IMG/VR virus record: IMGVR_UViG_3300048121_000993
Coordinates: 1-64,000 of that record
Origin: a virus
Direction: 5' to 3' (one strand)
Length of the DNA: 64,000 bases
In this document: positions 17,248-25,847 of the stretch, piece after piece
Layout of the letters: every line of letters starts with the position of its first letter
How positions within the stretch are numbered: position 1 is the first letter of the stretch
Notes under the pieces: generated by a model
Database searches by the model: none
Seen by the model: the letters and a program-made list of their open reading frames with translations, nothing else
Told to the model about the DNA's origin: nothing
Made by a program: the position numbers and the translations under genes

Positions 17248-18647
17248 ATGAACAAGTAAAAGAATATAATATAGACTTACAAAGATTGTTTGTAGAATTT
17301 TTAGCACAAGACAAGGACTTGTTTTCTAGGGTTAATGGAATTATTGATCCATTATACTTTGATAGAGAACTAAGAAAAGGCGTAGAGTTTATACAAGAAC
17401 ATGCTATGAACTATAGTGCGTTACCTACCCGAGATCAAATATTAGCAACAACAGGACTTGAACTACAGGAATTAAAAGATGTAGATGACAGGCATCAAAA
17501 ATGGTTTATTGACGAGTTTGAAACTTTTTGTAAACATAAAGCACTTGAGTCAGCAATACTTGAGAGTGCAGATTTACTTGAAAAAGGTGAATATGGACCA
17601 GTAGAAAGAAAAATTAAAGAAGCAGTAGGCATTGGGCTTGCAAAACACATGGGTACTGATTATTGGGAATCACCAGCAGAACGCATTGAGCGTGTAAGAA
17701 ATGCACGTGGCGGTACAAGTACAGGGTGGAGAGATATAGATCAAAAACTATATGGCGGATTTAACAGAGGCGAATTAAACATATTTGCAGCAGCATCAGG
17801 TGGTGGTAAAAGTTTGTTCTTACAGAATTTAGCACTAAACTGGAGTATTGCAGGATTAAATGTTGTTTACATAAGTTTAGAGCTTAGTGAAGAATTATCT
17901 AGTATGCGATTAGATAGTATGATCACTGGCATGAATACAAAAGAAGTATTTAAGAATGTAGATGATGTAGACTTAAAAGTGCGTATGCAAGGTAAAAAAG
18001 CAGGTAAACTACAAATTGTACAATTACCAAATGGTATTACAATTAATGCAATTACTAGTTATATGCGTGAATATGAAACTAAAAATGATTTAAAAATTGA
18101 TGCAGTACTTATTGACTACTTAGACTTAATGATGCCTGCACAGAGCAAAGTAAGTCCAAGTGATTTGTTTATTAAAGATAAATTTGTATCTGAAGAGATG
18201 CGTAATTTTGCAGTAGAAAATGATATATTGTTTGCAACTGCATCGCAGTTAAACAGGGCAGCAGTAGAAGAAGTAGAGTTTGATCATAGTCATATCTCGG
18301 GTGGTTTAAGTAAGATTCAAACAGCAGATAATGTAATTGGTATCTTTACAAGCCAAGCAATGCGTGAACGAGGCAGATATCAAGTACAATTTATGAAAAC
18401 ACGAAGTAGTAGTGGTGTTGGACAAAAAGTTGATCTAGCATTTGACATTGGTGGGTTGCGTATTAAAGATTTAGATGATGATGAAGCAGGATCTACAATG
18501 AATCAACCTAGTGCTATATTTGATAAGATAAAATCACAAAACAAAGTATCACATCAAGAAAAGAATATTGCAGAAAATAGTGTAGTAGAAAATACTATAC
18601 AAGGACATGACAAGTTACGTAGTATGCTAAAACGTAGCAATAGTTAA
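17244..18647 (+). CDS. gp41: Replicative DNA helicase (gp41)
   Basis: 467 aa, DnaB-type hexameric helicase. Walker A ASGGGKS follows the typical STGWRDIDQKLYGGFNRGELN entry. Walker B is DAVLIDYLDLM, then the ATASQLNR and MKTRSSS motifs. The N-terminal helical domain interacts with primase in the family. ATG 17244 overlaps the primase stop by 4 bp, coupling the two primosome subunits. Confidence 0.93.
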   Translation: MNEQVKEYNIDLQRLFVEFLAQDKDLFSRVNGIIDPLYFDRELRKGVEFIQEHAMNYSALPTRDQILATTGLELQELKDVDDRHQKWFIDEFETFCKHKALESAILESADLLEKGEYGPVERKIKEAVGIGLAKHMGTDYWESPAERIERVRNARGGTSTGWRDIDQKLYGGFNRGELNIFAAASGGGKSLFLQNLALNWSIAGLNVVYISLELSEELSSMRLDSMITGMNTKEVFKNVDDVDLKVRMQGKKAGKLQIVQLPNGITINAITSYMREYETKNDLKIDAVLIDYLDLMMPAQSKVSPSDLFIKDKFVSEEMRNFAVENDILFATASQLNRAAVEEVEFDHSHISGGLSKIQTADNVIGIFTSQAMRERGRYQVQFMKTRSSSGVGQKVDLAFDIGGLRIKDLDDDEAGSTMNQPSAIFDKIKSQNKVSHQEKNIAENSVVENTIQGHDKLRSMLKRSNS

Positions 18648-18654
18648 GAAGATA

Positions 18655-18662
18655 GATAAATA
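18655..18662 (+). promoter_or_regulatory. Late box
   Basis: GATAAATA 33 nt upstream of the ATG at 18696. Confidence 0.65.
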
Positions 18663-18695
18663 CTATATAAGGTAACTATTACTGGAGACATAGAC

Positions 18696-18944
18696 ATGAA
18701 AAAACGTACTCGTAGCTTATTAGAGGAAATTAACTCTTTAGCACCCAAAAAGGACAAAACAGCTCTACTTGAAAGCAAAGGAAACAATGCAATCAGTAGC
18801 ATTATCAATATTTTAGAGATGATTGATTCTAACTACGATAGCGATACCGCTCAGGATTTAACTAAGCGTATCATGTTAAGTATCAAAAATAGGGACCCAG
18901 AACGTTTTAACAGAGGTGTTAAAAAGATCAGGGGTCCAAAATGA
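18696..18944 (+). CDS. Small conserved late protein
   Basis: 82 aa, helical. KKRTRSLLEEINSLAP at the start and a basic end (RFNRGVKKIRGPK) match a short protein I recall in marine T4-like phages. A late box and GGAGA precede it. Its stop overlaps the following gene, so the two are coupled. Function unknown. Confidence 0.7.
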   Translation: MKKRTRSLLEEINSLAPKKDKTALLESKGNNAISSIINILEMIDSNYDSDTAQDLTKRIMLSIKNRDPERFNRGVKKIRGPK

Positions 18945-20122
18945 AAGTAACAGATATTGTCGGATCACACAAGCGTAAACCTCGAAACCTAAGAAATATT
19001 AGACTAAAGGGCAAGGGTTTATATACTCCAACTGCACAAGACCTACAAGAAGGTGCAAGAATTCAGCATTTAGAAGATCTCATCTTATGGGACGGTAGTG
19101 CTGGAGCAAAAAAAGCCATTGCTACATTACATCAAGTAGAACAACAACCTAATACTGTTTCTGTTAAATGGGACGGCTCACCAGCAGTTATATTTGGTCG
19201 TAATGAAAACGGCGAGTTTATATTAACAGATAAGAGTGGATTTACTGCTAAAGGATATGATGGTAAAGTTACTAGTGCAGATGATTTAGAAGCTATGCTA
19301 AAAAACCGTCCAGGTTATGCTAAAAACCCACAAGATTATGGAGCATTTGCAGGCAAAATGAAAGAGATTTGGCCTAAAGTAGAAGCGACAGTACCAGCAG
19401 ATTTTAGAGGATATGTACACGGAGATTTACTTTGGTTTACAAAACCAGAAGTAAAAGATAACAAGTTTATATTTAAACCTAACACTACAACATATCAAGT
19501 AAAATTAGACAGTGATGTTGGTAAAAAAATTGCAAACAGTGATGTAGGTGTTGTTGTACATATGGCAATTGGACTAGACGGCGAAAAGAGTAGTGTTGAC
19601 ATGTCAAGTTTCCAAGGCGGTCCAACATTTATTATGCCACCGGTTATGGTACAAAAATCACCAGGTGTAGATATTCCTGCAATAGACGAATTAGATGCAT
19701 TTGTAGGAAAACATGCAGGTGCAATTGACAAATTATTTAATGTACCACCAGAATTAAAAATGGCAGACTTTGGTAATATACTTTATACATATATTAATGC
19801 AACAGTTAAAACAGGCGGCTTAGATAAACTAGGCGCAGACTTTATGAGATGGGTAGACGGTAGTAAACTATCAGCACCTAAAAAGCAAAGACTTGGTGAA
19901 TATATAAATGCTAATTTAGAAGGCTTTAATGCAACCTTTAATTTTATTAGAGGAGCAATGAAAGTTAAGAATATGATTATTACTGCATTAGATTCACAAG
20001 ATGCTGATGTAGAAGCATATACAGGCGGCCAACGAGGCGGTGAAGGATATGTAGTAGACAAAGATGTTAAACTAGTAAACAGAGCAGGCTTTACGGCTGC
20101 AAATATGGCAAGGAACAACTAA
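18941..20122 (+). CDS. DUF6267-like protein with ligase-type nucleotidyltransferase motifs
   Basis: 393 aa. SVKWDGSPAVIFG contains K76-W-D-G, the motif I KxDG of the ligase/capping nucleotidyltransferase fold. GYVHGDLLW (157-165) resembles motif III. The C-terminal EGYVVDKDVKLV has an EG(Y)V motif IV and a later lysine (K377) as in motif V. The order agrees with an RNA-ligase-like enzyme. The family is common in marine T4-like phages and, as I recall, is called DUF6267. The late promoter suggests late expression. Catalytic activity is an inference. Confidence 0.65.
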   Translation: MKVTDIVGSHKRKPRNLRNIRLKGKGLYTPTAQDLQEGARIQHLEDLILWDGSAGAKKAIATLHQVEQQPNTVSVKWDGSPAVIFGRNENGEFILTDKSGFTAKGYDGKVTSADDLEAMLKNRPGYAKNPQDYGAFAGKMKEIWPKVEATVPADFRGYVHGDLLWFTKPEVKDNKFIFKPNTTTYQVKLDSDVGKKIANSDVGVVVHMAIGLDGEKSSVDMSSFQGGPTFIMPPVMVQKSPGVDIPAIDELDAFVGKHAGAIDKLFNVPPELKMADFGNILYTYINATVKTGGLDKLGADFMRWVDGSKLSAPKKQRLGEYINANLEGFNATFNFIRGAMKVKNMIITALDSQDADVEAYTGGQRGGEGYVVDKDVKLVNRAGFTAANMARNN

Positions 20123-20320
20123 ATGTTAAGTAAGCAATGTAAGTTGCATTTAGAAGAGGCGGATATGACACGCTGGCAACACTTTAAACATGCAATGAGT
20201 ATTGCATGGAAACTAAAACTTGCCGCAGGTGCAGTATTTTTACATGCATTTGCTCCACGTTACTTTAAAACATATGCAAGTGAAACTTGTGATACGATAG
20301 CAAAAGAGAATAAAAAATGA
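20123..20320 (+). CDS. DUF6356-like small membrane protein
   Basis: 65 aa. HLEEADMTRWQHFKHAMSIAW followed by a hydrophobic segment (about 31-50) matches the DUF6356 pattern as I remember it: amphipathic start with a conserved M-T-x-W-x-H and one or two membrane segments. It starts directly after the previous stop and overlaps the next gene by 4 bp. Function unknown. Confidence 0.65.
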   Translation: MLSKQCKLHLEEADMTRWQHFKHAMSIAWKLKLAAGAVFLHAFAPRYFKTYASETCDTIAKENKK

Positions 20321-21075
20321 GTGAACAAAAATATACATTACAACAATACGCAGCCATGGAGGGTGGACATGAAATGACACCTGATAATAAAGAATTGTCA
20401 TTTATCCAGTCATTGGGCGAAGCTCGTATGTTTAAAACAAGACAACAAATAAGTTCAGAAGGTGCTAGAGGATTAACAGATCATTTGTTTGTAGGACTAC
20501 TAAGTCTTTACGCTATGTCAAATGATTACAAATACGCACCAGTGGCTAAACAATATGCACGTAGAACAGGAATGTACGGTGGATTTAACAAGCCTAGTCC
20601 TAGTGGAACTGATATTTACCAAACAATGTTTACATTAAACAAGCCAGGCGGGTTAGCTGACTCTGAAGCAGATAAGTTATTACTTGCTAAAGTACAATTT
20701 AGTGATACACAAATTAAGCAATTTTTAAAGAAAGTTGAAACTGGACAAGCAAATCCTGGACAAGCAAAAGCATTCTTTTATAAACTAGAAAAGAACTTAG
20801 CTATACAAGATCCAAAATTAAGAGCTGCAAGAAGACTAATAGGAGATTGGACTAATTTAACTACCCAACAACAACAGTTAGCTTCTACACAACTAAACAA
20901 ATATTATAGACTAAATGCCAGACGCAGTGATTTAACACCACTGTTTAAAAAGTTTTCAGATGAAAATAATTTAAATTTAAACCAGAAAGAAAAGAAAACT
21001 GTTGGTCAGAAAGTGGCCCGTGCTGCAGGTGCATTTGCTGCCGGTTATGCTGCTGGTAAAATGACAGGTATGTAA
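20317..21075 (+). CDS. Putative late virion-associated protein
   Basis: 252 aa. Mostly helical, Lys/Gln-rich, ending in a small Ala/Gly-rich hydrophobic segment (AAGAFAAGYAAGKM). The N-terminal SLGEAR contains L-x-E followed by A, compatible with prohead-protease cleavage. The gene is embedded in a late operon. No fold recognised. Confidence 0.6.
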   Translation: MSEQKYTLQQYAAMEGGHEMTPDNKELSFIQSLGEARMFKTRQQISSEGARGLTDHLFVGLLSLYAMSNDYKYAPVAKQYARRTGMYGGFNKPSPSGTDIYQTMFTLNKPGGLADSEADKLLLAKVQFSDTQIKQFLKKVETGQANPGQAKAFFYKLEKNLAIQDPKLRAARRLIGDWTNLTTQQQQLASTQLNKYYRLNARRSDLTPLFKKFSDENNLNLNQKEKKTVGQKVARAAGAFAAGYAAGKMTGM

Positions 21076-21078
21076 TAA

Positions 21079-21534
21079 ATGGGCACAAGTAGACCAGTAG
21101 AGGTGTTAACAGGCTCAACAGATTTTTATACAGTGTATACACTGATAGATATAACAGACTCGGGTGTAGTCAGTCCCAAAGCAGACGCTAAAGGATTTTT
21201 CCAAGCCCAAAATTTAAATACTTTTATTCAAAGTATAAGTTTAAGATCTCAACCTGTGTTAAGCAGTGTTGCTAAATTAGATGCAGAAGATGTATCTGAT
21301 CATGAATTTGGTAGTAGTTTTACTGGATTACATGATGTTTGGATTCTTAAATTTGCTAGTGAAACAGCAGATGCTTGGGTAAAGGAAAGTAATGATACTT
21401 ATATGTTAGAAGAGGATTTTAACACAATGCCAGTTCATGTAACATTAGATGAAACTGCATTAATTAATCCTGAAAGCGTTGATACACTGACCGTGAACAA
21501 AAACACGTACTTTAAATATCAAGAAAACATATAA
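21079..21534 (+). CDS. Unrecognised late protein
   Basis: 151 aa, beta-rich with Thr/Ser-rich strands (FYTVYTLIDITDSG, QSISLRSQPVLS). Similar short proteins occur in structural clusters of marine T4-like phages by memory. It follows the preceding stop by three bases and ends inside the next late box. Confidence 0.6.
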   Translation: MGTSRPVEVLTGSTDFYTVYTLIDITDSGVVSPKADAKGFFQAQNLNTFIQSISLRSQPVLSSVAKLDAEDVSDHEFGSSFTGLHDVWILKFASETADAWVKESNDTYMLEEDFNTMPVHVTLDETALINPESVDTLTVNKNTYFKYQENI

Positions 21535-21537
21535 ATA
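21530..21537 (+). promoter_or_regulatory. Exact late box
   Basis: TATAAATA overlapping the stop of the preceding gene; about 75 nt of leader to the ATG at 21615. Confidence 0.7.
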
Positions 21538-21614
21538 CATATATAATAAGTGCAAGGATGTACTTAAATTAAATCAGCTCTATAAGACGCTGCTAAAGAT
21601 TGTGAGAACAAAAT

Positions 21615-21899
21615 ATGGCAATGAACCAGTCAAGACTTGAGCGTGAAAATCTAGAGGCACATGTAGATTTATGTGCGGAGAGATATCGCGTGTTAGAAGA
21701 AAAATTAAACAGACTCGAGGCTAAAGTAGACTCGTTAACAGATGCCATGGCGAAGGTATCAGAAAAACAAACAGCCGCATCACTGTCTAGCAATAAGTTA
21801 GTCATTGGAGCAGCAGCAACAGTAATTGCAGGATTGTTATCCACAGTAGTACTATTGTTGTTAAATTTACAAACAGTTACACCGTTAGTAGGCGGATAA
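21615..21899 (+). CDS. Coiled-coil membrane protein, XhlA/holin-like
   Basis: 94 aa. Residues 5-50 are a heptad-patterned coiled coil (ERYRVLEEKLNRLEAKVDSL) and residues 61-88 are one strong hydrophobic helix near the C-terminus. This topology is like XhlA-type hemolysin/holin accessory proteins. No lysis gene is adjacent, so a structural or membrane-anchoring role is equally possible. Confidence 0.5.
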   Translation: MAMNQSRLERENLEAHVDLCAERYRVLEEKLNRLEAKVDSLTDAMAKVSEKQTAASLSSNKLVIGAAATVIAGLLSTVVLLLLNLQTVTPLVGG

Positions 21900-21902
21900 T
21901 AT

Positions 21903-22190
21903 ATGTTACTAAACGAATCATATAACACTATCGTTTCTGAAGCTAAAGTAATATTTAGAGCAAGAGCCGGGAAGGTTACTAGAGCATTTCGTTGCACAGT
22001 TGGTCCACGAAAAGGTAGACCAGTTGCACATCCATCACAATGTGCAGCTCCAATAAATCTCAAAAAGAGATTTGTATTAAGAAGAACTAGAGCAGCCAAA
22101 GGTGCTAGAATGATGAAAAAAGCACAAAGAACAAAACGATTAAATCCAGCTAGTCGTATTGCAGCAAGACTAAATAAAGCGAGAGGATAA
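21903..22190 (+). CDS. Small highly basic protein
   Basis: 95 aa, extremely Arg/Lys/Ala-rich over the last 50 residues, with two Cys (CTVGPRKG...CAAP) in the middle. The beginning LNESYNTIVSEAK is like small proteins near the portal or prohead genes of marine T4-like phages. A DNA-binding prohead-core role, like T4 gp67/68, is a guess from composition and late-operon position. Confidence 0.6.
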   Translation: MLLNESYNTIVSEAKVIFRARAGKVTRAFRCTVGPRKGRPVAHPSQCAAPINLKKRFVLRRTRAAKGARMMKKAQRTKRLNPASRIAARLNKARG

Positions 22191-22194
22191 TATA

Positions 22195-22893
22195 ATGGAT
22201 CTAATAAACAACAGTACAATTGATACAGTAATAGACTTTGCAAATGTTAAGTTCGGAATGGAACTTACAAAAGATCAGGTATCAGAACAATTAAGAAATT
22301 TATCCTTTTCAGAAACATTAAAACTTATTAATTCAATAAAAGCAGATGACAATGATGCATTTTCAAGCATTATAGACCTAAGTGCAGTAAGCGAAGGTTG
22401 GTCGGAATTGCCTAGCATTAACAGAGAAAAATACCAAGAACGTGATGGATTAGAAGGCCCATTTCCTACAAAATCAGGAAAAGTAGTTTACTATGATCCA
22501 AAAGAAGGCAAGTATTACGATCCGGACACTGACATTTATTTGTCATATGATGAATGGAAATCATTAGACGAAGCATACGGAACAGCAAATACAGCACAAC
22601 CAAGCAGAGCAACTATTAGAGCTCAAGGTACTAAGCCATCAGGATCAGAAAGACGCTATAATAATACAGCACAAGATCAAGCCAGAGATGCAACTGTAAT
22701 ACCTAGAACAGTAGCAGGTGCTCCTCCTCAAGGCAATGTAGCAACAGGACAAGGCGCATCGAGAGCCGGTAGTGAAGATCCAGATGATATACACAGACAA
22801 GAAATTGAAGATTTAGCGGCTCAAGGTCAGGGCCAAGCAAATATAAACGCACAAGAAATTGAACGCCTAAGACAATTGGCGATGGGGAAATAA
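22195..22893 (+). CDS. Putative prohead/structural protein
   Basis: 232 aa. An N-terminal helical domain (LSFSETLKLINSIKADD), a Tyr/Asp block (VVYYDPKEGKYYDPDTDIY) and a long low-complexity Gln/Ala/Arg-rich C-terminal half. It ends in ERLRQLAMGK, echoing the RLRELSG tag seen in the proteins at 2 and 3020. GAGAGGAT precedes the ATG. Probably a particle-assembly protein; not recognised. Confidence 0.6.
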   Translation: MDLINNSTIDTVIDFANVKFGMELTKDQVSEQLRNLSFSETLKLINSIKADDNDAFSSIIDLSAVSEGWSELPSINREKYQERDGLEGPFPTKSGKVVYYDPKEGKYYDPDTDIYLSYDEWKSLDEAYGTANTAQPSRATIRAQGTKPSGSERRYNNTAQDQARDATVIPRTVAGAPPQGNVATGQGASRAGSEDPDDIHRQEIEDLAAQGQGQANINAQEIERLRQLAMGK

Positions 22894-23103
22894 ATGAAAA
22901 GCATTGAAACCCCAGGCGGAATTCCAACATTTATTTCACTTCACGAGTGTGCAATGTACGAAAACTTATTAGAACGTACATGCAAAGACGATTTATCAGA
23001 GCGTGAAGTTTACCTAATTCAAAGCCTAGTTAACAAAAATATTGTTAAAAAGATAGTGGAGAATAATAAAGTATATTATGAACGCATGAGAGGGAGCCTA
23101 TAA
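22894..23103 (+). CDS. Small conserved late protein
   Basis: 69 aa. KSIETPGGIPTFISLHECA, then LSEREVYLIQSLVNKNIV and a basic end look like a small winged-helix-like fold. Similar short proteins occur in marine T4-like phages in my recollection. Starts directly after the previous stop; its last base is the first base of the next gene. Confidence 0.65.
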   Translation: MKSIETPGGIPTFISLHECAMYENLLERTCKDDLSEREVYLIQSLVNKNIVKKIVENNKVYYERMRGSL

Positions 23104-23720
23104 TGCCAACAGAAGAAGTAAAAGGAATGATGGATATCATTGCTAAATTAAACGAATCAGTTGCAACAGAACCAACTGCTGCACAAAAAGTTAAAAACGA
23201 GAAAAATAACCCATCTCCTACTATGTTAGGTAGTGTTAGTAAAAATGCAGAAGGTATGCTAAGTATTTTACAAAAATTAGACGAAGCAACTACGCAGGTT
23301 ACTAAAGAGATAGTAAAAGAATCAGAGCATGATATTGAATTATCAGCGATAGATAAAAAAGGTGATACTGTTAGAGTAAACAACTACGAAATTACAATGG
23401 AAAAAACAACCATTGTTCCAGGAATTAAAAAAACATTTTATAATATCAAAGAAGGTGATGAAATTATTCACAGTGAATTAGCATTGTTTGAAACAGCAAT
23501 GGGTATTGTAAAAGGTTTACTATTTGACAATGATAGCAAAGTAAATAGACTATTAGAGTTAGATAACAGATACGCAAGTTCGTTGCAAGAAGCAGCAACG
23601 TATAAAATGAAGTGCAAAACCATTGTAGAGAGCAGTAAACACGATATTGCAATGGCAAAACAAGGTGCAGCTGTTTATAAGATGAAAGAAATCAAAAAAC
23701 AGATCAAAAGTGCCCTTTGA
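23103..23720 (+). CDS. Putative structural protein
   Basis: 205 aa. The N-terminal part has two similar helical stretches (GMMDIIAKLNES and GMLSILQKLDEA), separated by a charged linker. It is followed by a compact domain with NNYEITMEKTTIV and a long C-terminal helix. GAGGGAG precedes the ATG. Expressed with the late genes; function not recognised. Confidence 0.6.
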   Translation: MPTEEVKGMMDIIAKLNESVATEPTAAQKVKNEKNNPSPTMLGSVSKNAEGMLSILQKLDEATTQVTKEIVKESEHDIELSAIDKKGDTVRVNNYEITMEKTTIVPGIKKTFYNIKEGDEIIHSELALFETAMGIVKGLLFDNDSKVNRLLELDNRYASSLQEAATYKMKCKTIVESSKHDIAMAKQGAAVYKMKEIKKQIKSAL

Positions 23721-23721
23721 G

Positions 23722-23729
23722 CATAAATA
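23722..23729 (+). promoter_or_regulatory. Late box
   Basis: CATAAATA 34 nt before the ATG at 23764. Confidence 0.65.
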
Positions 23730-23763
23730 CAATATATAACAAAAACTCTAGTGGGGTAATAAC

Positions 23764-24522
23764 ATGGAATTAAAACAATTAAACGTAAAGAATCTAAACA
23801 AATTAGATTCAACACTTAAAGAAGTATTTGGTACAAGTTTTAACTTTGGTGCTGGCAATGCCAAATTAACTAAAGTAAAAACAGTTACTGAAACAAAAAT
23901 TAAAGCACTACGTGAAAGTGGTGTAGAAGTAAACAATAAGCAATATCAGAAGTTATTGCTAATTCTGGAAGGTATAAACACAGCTATGGAAAACAATCCA
24001 ATAATGGAAAATGAACTAGACCAAGCAGAAGTCCTTTTAGCAGCAAAAAATATGGCAGACGATCTACAGAAAATGGCTGAAAATTTAGCTAGTATGCAAG
24101 TAGAAGAGTTAATGAGTATTACAAATGCAATGAAAGAAGAAGTCGGTACAGCAGAAGCAGATGCGTTTAACACATCAGCAGAAGCGGCAATTGGCTCGGC
24201 TCTCGAAGCAGTAAAAACAGCAAACGCACAAGTGGCAGATGCAGTTTTAGTAGCTCAAGGTCAAGCACCAGAATCAGACATGGGAATGGATGATACAAGT
24301 ATGGATGCAGGACTTGATGACATTGAAGGCGACATTGAAGTAGCACCAGAAATGGACGACTTTGAAGGTGCCGATGCTGCAAGTGCAGAAACAGACGATG
24401 GTGGAAGAGAAATGAAAGAAGATGCATATCTCCAAGCACTAAGTATGGTAAAAGAAGCACAGGCCGACGGTAAAGTTAACAAAGAAATTTTAAAACAAGC
24501 ATTCGCGGTATTAAAGAAGTAA
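23764..24522 (+). CDS. Acidic helical late protein, scaffold-like
   Basis: 252 aa. Helical with an Ala-rich middle and a strongly acidic Asp/Met-rich stretch at about 180-225 before a final helix (AYLQALSMVKEAQADGKV). The composition is like prohead scaffolding proteins. ILEGIN, L-x-E type sites are present. GTGGGG precedes the ATG and a late box lies upstream. Identity as scaffold is an inference. Confidence 0.6.
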   Translation: MELKQLNVKNLNKLDSTLKEVFGTSFNFGAGNAKLTKVKTVTETKIKALRESGVEVNNKQYQKLLLILEGINTAMENNPIMENELDQAEVLLAAKNMADDLQKMAENLASMQVEELMSITNAMKEEVGTAEADAFNTSAEAAIGSALEAVKTANAQVADAVLVAQGQAPESDMGMDDTSMDAGLDDIEGDIEVAPEMDDFEGADAASAETDDGGREMKEDAYLQALSMVKEAQADGKVNKEILKQAFAVLKK

Positions 24523-24526
24523 TACA

Positions 24527-24853
24527 ATGAGATACACTGATCTTTTTGAAATATCAGTAGTAGATTCAAAAGTAATTGATCTACTGTCTATATTAAGTAG
24601 CGAAGGAGTCGAAAGCATTCCACTTGACGCACTAGTTGGAGAACTAGTAGCAATGGGTGTAGATGTTGATGACCAGTCACTGTTTGATGAATTAGACAAC
24701 ATACCTATTGTTAATAATATTAAAGATGGTATAGTGTATTTTAATACTGCAAGTATGGGTGCTAGCAATTTAAATAAAGTTGACCCAGAAAAAAATAAGA
24801 AAAAAGTCAAAGCAATGGCTAAGAAACAAGTAGATAAAGAGTTAAGCAAATGA
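24527..24853 (+). CDS. Unrecognised late protein
   Basis: 108 aa. The N-terminal 75 residues look like a small winged-helix-like domain (DLLSILSSEGVESIPLDAL...NIKDGIVYF); the C-terminus is Lys-rich. The stop overlaps the next start (AAATGAG). Function unknown. Confidence 0.6.
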   Translation: MRYTDLFEISVVDSKVIDLLSILSSEGVESIPLDALVGELVAMGVDVDDQSLFDELDNIPIVNNIKDGIVYFNTASMGASNLNKVDPEKNKKKVKAMAKKQVDKELSK

Positions 24854-25467
24854 GTGTAGGATTAAACGCAGCCCAGGCAAGATCAAAAGCATCACAGGAT
24901 ATGATTGTGTATAGAGAAACACAGGCTATCATGGAAGCTATTATCACCCAAAGCGGCTTAGGAAAATTTGAAGCGTCAGTTGACGATAGTACTACAATGA
25001 CAGTTTCAACACCAAGTATACAAAGAATTGGTACAGTTAACACCCCCACAGTTAACGTAGGTGACACACTTATCATTGACAGCTCTACTATAACACTTGG
25101 TACATCAGGAACTTCTCTTAACGCAATTATATCTGATATAAATGATGCAAGTGTTCCAGGTGTAACAGCATCTAAGGACGCAGGTTACTTAGTATTAACA
25201 ATTGAAGATAGTGCAGGCGCAACATGGGAATATGAGATTGGTGCCGGAACAGCAAATGCTTCACTTGGATTTGTCGCAGGTGTATACGCACTTCCAAATC
25301 CAACTAGTGTAGAATATTACACAGTATGGCAAGGATCAGCAACTGATCGTGCTATTCAAAATCAAATGGCACAAGTAATAAAACACTTTGCAGACTTAGG
25401 ATATAAAATTGAAAGATTAACAAATTCGTCTACTAATAGAACGTTTAAATGGTACGTGTATTGGTAG
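24850..25467 (+). CDS. Conserved T4-like virion structural protein
   Basis: 205 aa. The start SVGLNAAQARSKASQDMIVYRE followed by a beta-rich Thr/Ser domain and the ending ADLGYKIERLTN...FKWYVYW matches a structural protein I recall from marine T4-like phages. No enzymatic motif. Coupled to the preceding gene. Confidence 0.65.
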   Translation: MSVGLNAAQARSKASQDMIVYRETQAIMEAIITQSGLGKFEASVDDSTTMTVSTPSIQRIGTVNTPTVNVGDTLIIDSSTITLGTSGTSLNAIISDINDASVPGVTASKDAGYLVLTIEDSAGATWEYEIGAGTANASLGFVAGVYALPNPTSVEYYTVWQGSATDRAIQNQMAQVIKHFADLGYKIERLTNSSTNRTFKWYVYW

Positions 25468-25471
25468 TAGT

Positions 25472-25846
25472 ATGCTTTCGCCAGTACACAAGCATATCAT
25501 CCTAAGAATTGAAGCAAACAAGCCACCATTAGAAGATGAACTCAAAGCGTGGATGATTGAACTCGTGGACAAAATTGGTATGAAAATACTAGAAGGTCCT
25601 ATCTCAGCAAACATAGATTATATGCCCGGTAACAACGGACCAACTTGTGTTGTTATTATTGAAACATCACACTTTGCTTGTCATGTATGGAATGATGTTG
25701 ACCCAGCACTAATACAACTAGATGTATACACATGTGGACCATTTGACCCAAATGAAGTATTAGAACACATAAAGATTTGGGACCCAGTGAAAGTAGAATA
25801 CAAATATTTAGACAGAGAATTTGGACTAACAGAAATAGAAATTTAA
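25472..25846 (+). CDS. speD: S-adenosylmethionine decarboxylase-like protein
   Basis: 124 aa, the size of bacterial class 1B AdoMetDC proenzymes. These self-cleave at an internal serine to form a pyruvoyl cofactor and produce decarboxylated SAM for spermidine. ETSHFACHVW carries the cleavage-site S66 and H71 at the family spacing of five, and YTCG supplies C88. These correspond to the Ser, His and Cys of the Thermotoga enzyme. HKHIILRI at the start fits the first strand. speD is a known auxiliary gene in marine phages. No speE is seen. Confidence 0.8.
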   Translation: MLSPVHKHIILRIEANKPPLEDELKAWMIELVDKIGMKILEGPISANIDYMPGNNGPTCVVIIETSHFACHVWNDVDPALIQLDVYTCGPFDPNEVLEHIKIWDPVKVEYKYLDREFGLTEIEI

Positions 25847-25847
25847 T

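Noticed and set aside
21593-22243. 216-codon minus-strand frame
   Set aside because: Antisense to three well-spaced + strand late genes; composition reflects their codon use.
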